A stretch of 64,000 nt of DNA, taken from NCBI GenBank assembly GCA_031761875.1, contig CP134492.1:3720001-3784000 (forward strand). The letters are read 5' to 3'. Below, piece after piece: positions 58,007 through 64,000 of this stretch. Position 1 is the first letter of the stretch. Each line of letters opens with the position of its first letter. The position numbers and the translations under genes are program-made. The notes under the pieces were generated by a model that saw only the letters and a list, made by a program, of their open reading frames with translations, had not been told where the DNA came from and did no database searches. This DNA is from Bacillaceae bacterium IKA-2. GTDB lineage: Bacteria; Bacillota; Bacilli; Bacillales; Anaerobacillaceae.

Positions 58007-58483
58007 TTAAAAAAATATTTTATAACTGGAATATAGAAATACGTCACCTGGATTTGGGGATAGTTTTTGAAATGATTTTTCTTTTAATTGCTGTAAGAAT
58101 AGGCGAACCATCGTCGAGCTATTAGTATCCGCTTCTAGCTGTTCTTTCGTCATGTAGGCTACGTCCTCAATTTCACCTTCCTGAGCCCTTAGTGAACCAC
58201 CAATATCTACTAATAGAAAGACGATCAAATTGTCGCTAACCACTTCATCGATTACTCCAGATCTCACACCAACAATGTCTTTTACTTTCGTAATGATACC
58301 TGTTTCCTCGAAAACTTCTCGACTCGCTGCCTCATCTACTGTTTCACCTTCATTAACAAAACCTGCCGGAAACGACCAGCGACCTTTAAGCCCACCATAA
58401 TTTTTCTTGACAACAAGCCATTTGTCATCCTTAATAACAATTCCCGCTGCTGCCAGCCATACATTACTGCGATCTTTCTTCAA
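58007..58483 (-). CDS. NUDIX hydrolase
   Basis: A 158-residue hydrolase of nucleoside diphosphate-linked compounds. The Nudix box GFVNEGETVDEAASREVFEETGI is complete (residues about 41-63), with the catalytic REVFEE. Specificity unknown; the N-terminus VWLAAAGIVIKDDKWLVVKK is typical. Ribosome site GGAGGG. Confidence 0.93.
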   Translation of the reverse strand: MKKDRSNVWLAAAGIVIKDDKWLVVKKNYGGLKGRWSFPAGFVNEGETVDEAASREVFEETGIITKVKDIVGVRSGVIDEVVSDNLIVFLLVDIGGSLRAQEGEIEDVAYMTKEQLEADTNSSTMVRLFLQQLKEKSFQKLSPNPGDVFLYSSYKIFF

Positions 58484-58742
58484 AAAACGGATCCTCCCTC
58501 CAACAATTTCTGATCTATGCTCACCCTTAATTATTCATATGTGCGTTTACAAAGAGGCGGAAAATCAAACTTTCTCAAGGGTTTAACTGCAATGATTACC
58601 AAACTCTTGAACTTCTCCTACATGTATTAATCTTATCGCAATGGTTTAAGAAAATAAAGAACTAACTCGATAAGTCGTCTTCGGCGCATACTCAAGTCGA
58701 GGTCGCACGTTAACGATAAGAAGTTAGCTCATATAAAACATT

Positions 58743-59954
58743 TTATGAAAATATATTTAATTTTCCTTTTTTGACAACTAAAGGTACACCACCAAGAAGA
58801 TAAAGATAACGGTTGTCAATGATTTTTTTCACCGCCGAAGCTGATGAACCGTATAATTTCCTTGAACCAACAATACCAATAGCTTCTTTTCCGCCTAATG
58901 AAGCAACAGTTCCCTTAATATCCGCTTTAAAGGCTTCAAGGTTATTATCTCCAGATAGTAACTTTTGAAGGTTTTTTGCTAATGTTCCTGACTGTTGAAT
59001 GGCAATTTGTGCAGTTGGTGGATATGGACGATTACTTTCTTCATCAATAATTAAAGCACAGTCACCGATAACAAAGACGTCTTCATAACCCGGTATTCTT
59101 AAATCCGCTTCAACTTTAATTCTACCACGCATCGTTTCAAAACCAGATTTATCTAAGATCGCACTTCCACGAACACCCGTTGTCCAGACAATTGTTTTCG
59201 TACGAATTTCCTCACCTGACGCTAAGAAAACACCATCTTTTGTAACTTCTTTAATAGGTGTGCTAATTAAAAATTCAACCCCGCGGCTTTCCAATAAATT
59301 CATTGCATAATCAACTAATTCAGGGTCAAAACCTGGTAAAGCTGTAGGAGCTGCTTCAACACTAAGAATTCGAACTTTACTACGATCGATATCATATTCT
59401 TTACAAAGCTCTGGAATTCTTTCAGTTAATTCTCCTACAAACTCGATACCCGTAAAGCCTGCACCCGCTATTACAAACGTTAAATTTTCATCATGCTTAA
59501 TATCGGAATTATTATAAGAAGCAAACATATACTCAATGTGCTCACGAATTTGCCGTACCGAGTTAACACTGCGGATAGCAAATGCATGTTCCACAACTCC
59601 TGGAATTCCAAATGTTTCAGGTTCAGATCCGAGACCAACGACTAAATAATCGTACTCAAGCTCTCTACTTTCTAGAATTACCTTCTTCTCTGAAGTCTTA
59701 ATTTCGACAACAAGATCTTTTATAAATTTGACTTTATTTGTATCGATAACACTATCAATCCGCATTCTTGTACGGTCATGATGAAGCGTTCCTGCCGCAG
59801 GCTCATGCAACCATGTTGTTTGGTAGTGGTAGTTGTGTTTATTTACTAATATAATTTCAGCGTCATTTAACGCAAGTTGCTTCGATAATTTAGAAGCTGT
59901 CATCATTCCACCGTAACCCGCACCTAAAATTAAAATTCTCGGTTTTTTCATCAT
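58743..59954 (-). CDS. ndh: Type II NADH dehydrogenase (NDH-2)
   Basis: A single-subunit, non-proton-pumping NADH:menaquinone oxidoreductase, 403 residues. FAD-binding PRILILGAGYGGMMTASKL at the N-terminus, NAD-binding FVIAGAGFTGIEFVGELTE in the middle, VFVIGDCALI and the C-terminal quinone/membrane part. It is the YumB homologue by position. ATG at 59954 after GGAGTG (a second ATG follows). Two Rex/Fnr-like sites lie 100-160 bases upstream. Confidence 0.94.
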   Translation of the reverse strand: MMKKPRILILGAGYGGMMTASKLSKQLALNDAEIILVNKHNYHYQTTWLHEPAAGTLHHDRTRMRIDSVIDTNKVKFIKDLVVEIKTSEKKVILESRELEYDYLVVGLGSEPETFGIPGVVEHAFAIRSVNSVRQIREHIEYMFASYNNSDIKHDENLTFVIAGAGFTGIEFVGELTERIPELCKEYDIDRSKVRILSVEAAPTALPGFDPELVDYAMNLLESRGVEFLISTPIKEVTKDGVFLASGEEIRTKTIVWTTGVRGSAILDKSGFETMRGRIKVEADLRIPGYEDVFVIGDCALIIDEESNRPYPPTAQIAIQQSGTLAKNLQKLLSGDNNLEAFKADIKGTVASLGGKEAIGIVGSRKLYGSSASAVKKIIDNRYLYLLGGVPLVVKKGKLNIFS

Positions 59955-60054
59955 ATTGAATCACTCCATTTTTATATTTTACGCATAGGATAAGTAACGT
60001 TATTTTTTCCCGTTACATTTGAACCTAAAGCAAGAGGTTTTTACCATGTCTAAT

Positions 60055-60110
60055 TTGTGATTGTTTTCACTTATCTTTACAAGACAATAATTTTGTGATG
60101 TTTTTCACTT
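60055..60110. promoter_or_regulatory. Two Rex/Fnr-like operator sites upstream of ndh
   Basis: TTGTGATTGTTTTCACTT (60055-60072) and TTGTGATGTTTTTCACTT (60093-60110) have the TGTGA-N6-TCAC(A) layout of the redox repressor Rex and of Fnr, each one base short of the consensus TGTGA-N6-TCACA. The centres are 38 bases apart. Confidence 0.6.
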
Positions 60111-60506
60111 ACTAAGCGAAAAAAACTGTCTCCAAATCTTAATCACTTGAATTTTAGCCGTGAATTTTTAAATTGTCATAAAATATTCACATTTAACTTC
60201 TTAATTCAATAATAATCCCTAATCGAAATAAAATCAACCATTTTAGCTTACTTTTTATACTTTTTTTATATTAATGTATTCAAATGATATCAACTATAGA
60301 TGGTTGCTTAGCTCTTACACAGAACACTTCCATTGATTTTAATTTTTTTAAGTTAAAACACTGAAAAACCAGTAGTGTAAGCGTTCTTATTTCGAATTTT
60401 TTGTTTTGTATTGCTAATTATTTTTTTAGTCTTTCAATTGTAGAACTTAACCTTTATAATATTATATGTAATGATCAATCGTTAAAATTTATTGGGGGTG
60501 CTAGTC

Positions 60507-61517
60507 TTGGTTCAAGATACAAATGTATATGATATTACGGTTATCGGTGGTGGCCCTGTGGGGATTTTCACTGCTTTTTATGCCGGTATGAGACAGGCTA
60601 AAGTAAAAATTATTGAAGCAATGCCGCAATTAGGAGGGCAACTTTCGGCTCTATATCCAGAAAAATACATATATGATATTGCTGGATTTCCTAAAATCCG
60701 TGCTCAGGAATTGATTGACAATTTAACTGAACAAGCAAAGCAATTTGAACCGACTGTCGTTTTAGAACAAACAGTTGAAAAAATTGTAAAAATTACTAAA
60801 GATGGCGAAGAAATATTTCAGCTAACTACAAAGAATGGCGTTCATTTATCAAAAACAATTATATTAACTGCTGGTATTGGTGCATTCCAACCGCGCCGTA
60901 TTGAAAACGAAGGCGCTGATAAGTACGAAGGTAAAAATCTTCACTACTTCGTTGACGACTTAAACGTTTTTGCTGGTGAAAATGTACTAGTTAATGGTGG
61001 TGGAGACTCTGCTGTTGACTGGGCGTTAATGCTTGGAGATATTGCGGAAAAAGTAACAATTGTTCACCGCCGTGAAATGTTTAGAGCTCACGAGCACAGC
61101 GTTGAGTTACTAATGAATTCAGAGAAAATTGATGTTCGTACGCCTTACACAATCTCAGAACTTATCGGTGATGATGAGAAAGTAAATAAAGTTGTCATTA
61201 GTGAAGTACGTGGCGACAAATCAGAAACAATTGAAGTTGATTCTGTTGTTGTTAACTTCGGTTTTATCTCAGCACTTGGTCCAATTAAAGATTGGGGCCT
61301 TGAAATCGAGAAAAACTGCGTTGTTGTTAACTCGAAGATGGAAACGAACATCCCTGGTATTTATGCTTCGGGAGATATCGCTACTTATGAGGGTAAAATG
61401 AAGTTAATTGCATCTGGTTTCGGGGAAGCTCCAACTGCAGTTAACAGCGCAAAAGACTTTATTGATCCTGATAGAGCTAAAGCCCACGCACATAGCTCGA
61501 GTATGTTTTCTAAATAA
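60507..61517 (+). CDS. yumC: Ferredoxin/flavodoxin-NADP+ reductase, thioredoxin-reductase type
   Basis: A 336-residue flavoenzyme exchanging electrons between NADPH and ferredoxin or flavodoxin. FAD-binding [17 protein letters not shown] and [24 protein letters not shown]-binding [14 protein letters not shown] and [12 protein letters not shown]; it lacks the CxxC of thioredoxin reductases, as expected. The start is TTG 60507 with GGGGG eight bases upstream, not TTG 60492. Orthologue of essential B. subtilis YumC. Confidence 0.96.
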   Translation: MVQDTNVYDITVIGGGPVGIFTAFYAGMRQAKVKIIEAMPQLGGQLSALYPEKYIYDIAGFPKIRAQELIDNLTEQAKQFEPTVVLEQTVEKIVKITKDGEEIFQLTTKNGVHLSKTIILTAGIGAFQPRRIENEGADKYEGKNLHYFVDDLNVFAGENVLVNGGGDSAVDWALMLGDIAEKVTIVHRREMFRAHEHSVELLMNSEKIDVRTPYTISELIGDDEKVNKVVISEVRGDKSETIEVDSVVVNFGFISALGPIKDWGLEIEKNCVVVNSKMETNIPGIYASGDIATYEGKMKLIASGFGEAPTAVNSAKDFIDPDRAKAHAHSSSMFSK

Positions 61518-61539
61518 ATCATTGTAAATTGATATTTCC

Positions 61540-61570
61540 AAAGGGTTAAGTCAATACTTAACCCTTTTTT
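61540..61570 (+). terminator. Terminator of yumC
   Basis: Stem AAGGGTTAAG/CTTAACCCTT followed by six T. Confidence 0.92.
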
Positions 61571-61587
61571 ACTAGAAAAAATATCAA

Positions 61588-61625
61588 AATGAGAGTAACG
61601 CTTAGAGCGTCACTCTCATTTTTTA
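61588..61625 (-). terminator. Terminator of the HesB gene
   Basis: Stem AATGAGAGTGACGCT/AGCGTTACTCTCATT (one wobble) on the minus strand, then TTTTGAT. Confidence 0.82.
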
Positions 61626-61639
61626 ATACTATTCGCTTT

Positions 61640-61999
61640 TTAGCAATCCTCAGGTGTTCCTGCGTTTTCCTTCGTTCTAAATGAAGAACCACACCCGCAA
61701 CTAGCAACTGCATTAGGATTATCGATGGTAAAACCGCCACCCATCTCATTTTCTTTAAAATCGATGTTGACACCTTCTAGCATTGGCACGTTTTCACTAT
61801 CTACAATAACATCTATTCCATGCTGTTCTAATTTCAAGTCCTGTTCCTCGACGTTACTATCAAAGCCCATACCATAAGAAAGACCACTACAGCCTCCACC
61901 TTTAACGCCGATACGAAGATAAAGCTTTTGTCCCTCTTCTTGCTGATCTGTTAACATCTCTTTAATTTTAACTGCTGCTTGCTCAGTAATTATAATCAT
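61640..61999 (-). CDS. HesB/IscA/ErpA family iron-sulfur assembly protein (YutM-like)
   Basis: A 119-residue A-type carrier for Fe-S clusters. The three conserved cysteines are C37 (GGGCSGLSYGM) and C101/C103 in ASCGCGSSF. The ATG at 61999 follows AAGGAGG at a good distance; the frame upstream to 62023 has no ribosome site of its own. Located as B. subtilis yutM, near yumC. Confidence 0.92.
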   Translation of the reverse strand: MIIITEQAAVKIKEMLTDQQEEGQKLYLRIGVKGGGCSGLSYGMGFDSNVEEQDLKLEQHGIDVIVDSENVPMLEGVNIDFKENEMGGGFTIDNPNAVASCGCGSSFRTKENAGTPEDC

Positions 62000-62096
62000 T
62001 ATTTTTTCCTCCTTTTTAAACACGCTCTACTATATAGTATACAAACCATATAAAAAAAGCACAAGAAAACAAGTCCCTCGTGCCGTTTAATTTATT

Positions 62097-62264
62097 TTAT
62101 GTTAATTTATTTTTTAATATAAAATTATGTTTTTTATCAATTTCTTGACTATAGGATAATACTTTTTGGTGATTTATTCCATACACAAGAGCAGCTGCAA
62201 TCATTTTTTCACGTAGTTTTTCAATTTCATCTAATTCGTCATTTTGCAAACCATCTCTATTCAT
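62097..62264 (-). CDS. Spo0E-like aspartyl-phosphate phosphatase, 55 residues
   Basis: MNRDGLQNDELDEIEKLREK begins a short two-helix protein that contains the Spo0E signature SQEID in LSYSQEIDKKHN (residues 39-43). Spo0E-type proteins dephosphorylate Spo0A~P and so delay sporulation. The ATG at 62264 follows AAGGGGTG. Missed by length-limited gene finders. Confidence 0.85.
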   Translation of the reverse strand: MNRDGLQNDELDEIEKLREKMIAAALVYGINHQKVLSYSQEIDKKHNFILKNKLT

Positions 62265-62496
62265 TTGTACACCCCTTGTCCTATTAATAGATACAGGCTG
62301 TAAATCTGTATATCCACTCTCTTTATTTTAACGAATTTACAAGGAATTTACAATTTTTTTCATGAATGTTCCTAAAAAATTATTTTTAATTCTACTTTTA
62401 TTCGATATTGTTTTACGTTCAATTAGGAAAATGATAATATAAAGAAGACGTTTTTCGTTTGTCGAAATAATCAAGCTACTAATTATTGCCGATACT

Positions 62497-62647
62497 AAAG
62501 CGCTTGCGCTTTTCTTCTCTAGCTCCAAGACACATCTTTGGATTACTTCATAGCAGGTTTTGCGACGAGTATACCGCTGGAACAGCCCCTAGCTTCTCGG
62601 ATGTTTCAACTTACTTGTAATCTACCAAGGGGCTTGTGCTTTTCTTG
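62497..62647 (-). repeat. Dispersed repeat R2, copy C (inverted)
   Basis: Read on the minus strand it gives GAAAAGCACAAGC, CTCGTCGCAAAACC, GATGTGTCTTGGAGCTAGAG and GAAAAGCGCAAGCGCTTTAG, matching copies A and B. Confidence 0.78.
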
Positions 62648-62683
62648 TTATAATTACCTATTAAGAACGGAGGAATGTTCATT

Positions 62684-63778
62684 ATGTCTACACTACTTTT
62701 AGATAAAAAAACGCAAGAAATTTGGGAAAAGATACAGCATGGTCAACGTCTTACTATTGAAGATGGCCTATACTTATATGAAACTCCTGACCTACTCACT
62801 ATTGGTCAACTCGCTAACCATGTTAACAACAAAAAAAACGGTGATAACGTTTATTTTATTGAAAATATGTATATCAATCCGACAAATGTTTGTGAGGCTT
62901 CATGTAGCTTTTGTCATTTTAAACGAAAAGAGGGCGAAGAAGGGGCTTATACAATGAGCATGGAGGAATTACTCCATTACGTTGAACAACGCTGGAACCC
63001 TAATATCCGTGAATTTCACATTGTCGGCGGCCATAACAATGATGTTCCTTTCGACTATTATTTAGATACGATCCGAACATTGAAGAAGCACTATCCGAAT
63101 TGTACTGTAAAAGCTTACACGGGTGCAGAAATCGAATTTTTCGCACGTATCTCAGGACTTTCTATGGAAGAGGTACTAAAAGAATTAATCAAAGCTGGGC
63201 TTGATACATTACCTGGTGGTGGCGCTGAAATTCTAACTGAGAATTATCGCTTAAAAATGAGTCCTGATAAAGCTTCTACCGATGAGTGGTTACAAGCTCA
63301 TGAGCTTGCTCATGGTTTGGGTTTAAGAACTCATGCAACAATGCTTTATGGATTAATTGAATCTCATGAAGAGCGACTGATTCATATGGATCGTTTGCGT
63401 CAACTCCAAGACAAAACAAATGGTTTTATGGTATTTATTCCTTTAGCAGTCCAACCAAAAAATGTTAACGATAGTTTAAAACGTCGTACATCTGCATTTG
63501 ATGATATGCGGACATTAGCGATCAGCCGCTTAATGTTGGACAACTTTGACCACATAAAAGCATATTGGATTAATATCGGTGTTCAGTTGACACAAATGGC
63601 CTTAACATTTGGTTCAAGTGATATTCACGGCACGCTAATTGAAGAGCGTATCTCCCATTCAGCTGGTGCAGTAACTTCTCAAGGGCTAACAAGAGACGAG
63701 CTTGTTCATCTTATTAAAGGGGCTAACAAAAAACCAATAGAACGCGATACATTTTATAATATTATTAAAGAGTACTAA
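62684..63778 (+). CDS. mqnE: Aminodeoxyfutalosine synthase
   Basis: A radical SAM enzyme of the futalosine menaquinone pathway that joins SAM with the chorismate-derived enolpyruvyl benzoate made by MqnA. 364 residues from the ATG at 62684; the ATG at 62675 lies too close to GGAGGA. The [4Fe-4S] motif CEASCSFC has C70, C74 and C77. Also typical are GGHNNDVPFDYYLD, GGGAEILTENYR and the ITEERISHSAGA-type C-terminal block (IEERISHSAGAVTS). No other mqn gene is in the window. Confidence 0.93.
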   Translation: MSTLLLDKKTQEIWEKIQHGQRLTIEDGLYLYETPDLLTIGQLANHVNNKKNGDNVYFIENMYINPTNVCEASCSFCHFKRKEGEEGAYTMSMEELLHYVEQRWNPNIREFHIVGGHNNDVPFDYYLDTIRTLKKHYPNCTVKAYTGAEIEFFARISGLSMEEVLKELIKAGLDTLPGGGAEILTENYRLKMSPDKASTDEWLQAHELAHGLGLRTHATMLYGLIESHEERLIHMDRLRQLQDKTNGFMVFIPLAVQPKNVNDSLKRRTSAFDDMRTLAISRLMLDNFDHIKAYWINIGVQLTQMALTFGSSDIHGTLIEERISHSAGAVTSQGLTRDELVHLIKGANKKPIERDTFYNIIKEY

Positions 63779-63830
63779 GAAAAGCGCAAGGCGCCTGAAG
63801 CTAGACAGACACGAAAATTTTTATGCTTTC
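63779..63830 (+). repeat. Dispersed repeat R2, partial copy D
   Basis: GAAAAGCGCAAGGCGCCTGAAGCTAGACAGACACG begins right after the mqnE stop; the middle of R2 is deleted. Confidence 0.65.
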
Positions 63831-63836
63831 TTACCT

Positions 63837-63951
63837 GAATGAATTTTATAATGCAGATTCTACGCCACTAAGATACTACATATAGTTGAATTAAAACATT
63901 TTCAACTATATGTAGATTTATGTTGCTGGTTTTTGGTATTATAAAATTCAT
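63837..63951. repeat. MITE-like repeat R1, copy 7 (long form)
   Basis: Left end GAATGAATTTTATAAT (63837-63852), right end ATTATAAAATTCA (63938-63950), inner perfect 15-base hairpin CTACATATAGTTGAA/TTCAACTATATGTAG (63876-63890, 63901-63915). Changes in one arm are matched in the other. Confidence 0.85.
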
Positions 63952-63960
63952 ACACCTACT

Positions 63961-63987
63961 AAAAAAAGGCCATTACGGCCTTTTTTT
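63961..63987. terminator. Terminator, probably shared by mqnE and the next gene
   Basis: AAAAAAGGCC-ATTAC-GGCCTTTTTTT is symmetrical and could work on both strands. Confidence 0.82.
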
Positions 63988-64000
63988 AGTTAGATAAGTA

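Overview
The window is low-GC Firmicute DNA from a Bacillaceae member. Shine-Dalgarno sequences are strong, and two blocks keep the gene order known from Bacillus subtilis: the yug block (yugO, yugN, pgi, Fe-alcohol dehydrogenase, yuzA, yugI, alaT, alaR; about 24.3-34.0 kb) and the yui/yum block (bioY-type yuiG, yuiF, pepA/yuiE, yuiD, yuiC, yuiB, yumB, yumC, HesB/yutM; about 47.4-62.0 kb). Three things depart from B. subtilis: a futalosine-pathway menaquinone gene (mqnE), a FixABCX electron-bifurcating flavoprotein operon, and two TRAP transporters. They suggest an alkaliphilic or anaerobically competent genus such as Alkalihalobacillus or Anaerobacillus. That placement is inference; the 16S rRNA gene in the window would settle it.

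Layout. 1-4.2 kb: TRAP transporter (dctM cut by the window edge, dctQ, dctP) with a GlcD-type FAD 2-hydroxyacid oxidase. 4.6-8.05 kb: pyruvate carboxylase. 8.4-22.6 kb: an accessory catabolic region with a CaiB/BaiF CoA-transferase plus acyl-CoA dehydrogenase operon, a class I amidotransferase, and a cluster in which a five-gene oligopeptide-type ABC importer and a HutC-type GntR regulator lie between two paralogous AtuA-like (DUF1446) + DUF4387 gene pairs. A 13-base motif, AASTGGTTATAAY, lies in three promoter regions here. It ties the CoA-transferase operon to the ABC/AtuA cluster as one probable regulon; I regard this as the best candidate for an undescribed system. 22.8-23.9 kb: a toxin-antitoxin pair inside a 0.9-kb segment bounded by duplicated tRNA-Ala 3' ends. 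24-34 kb: yug block, interrupted by an 11-unit 52-bp tandem repeat. 34.4-37.8 kb: fixABCX. 39.1-47.1 kb: one rrn operon (16S-23S-5S) followed by 20 tRNA genes and a decayed tRNA-Cys, all on the minus strand. 47.4-62.0 kb: yui/yum block with a second TRAP transporter inserted between yuiF and pepA. 62.1-64 kb: a Spo0E-like phosphatase, mqnE and repeats.

Two families of short dispersed repeats punctuate the intergenic DNA. One is an 80-120 bp MITE-like element with GAATGAATTTCATAAT ends. The other is a roughly 100-200 bp element containing CTCGTCGCAAAACC and ending in GCTAGAC. No transposase, phage gene or CRISPR array was seen.

How the genes work together: solute import (TRAP, ABC), CoA activation and oxidation (CaiB/ACAD), anaplerosis (pyruvate carboxylase) and electron transfer (FixABCX, NDH-2, ferredoxin reductase, menaquinone synthesis) fit an organism that lives on organic or amino acids under variable oxygen. 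Paired Rex/Fnr-like sites upstream of NDH-2 and a cre site upstream of the second AtuA pair point the same way.
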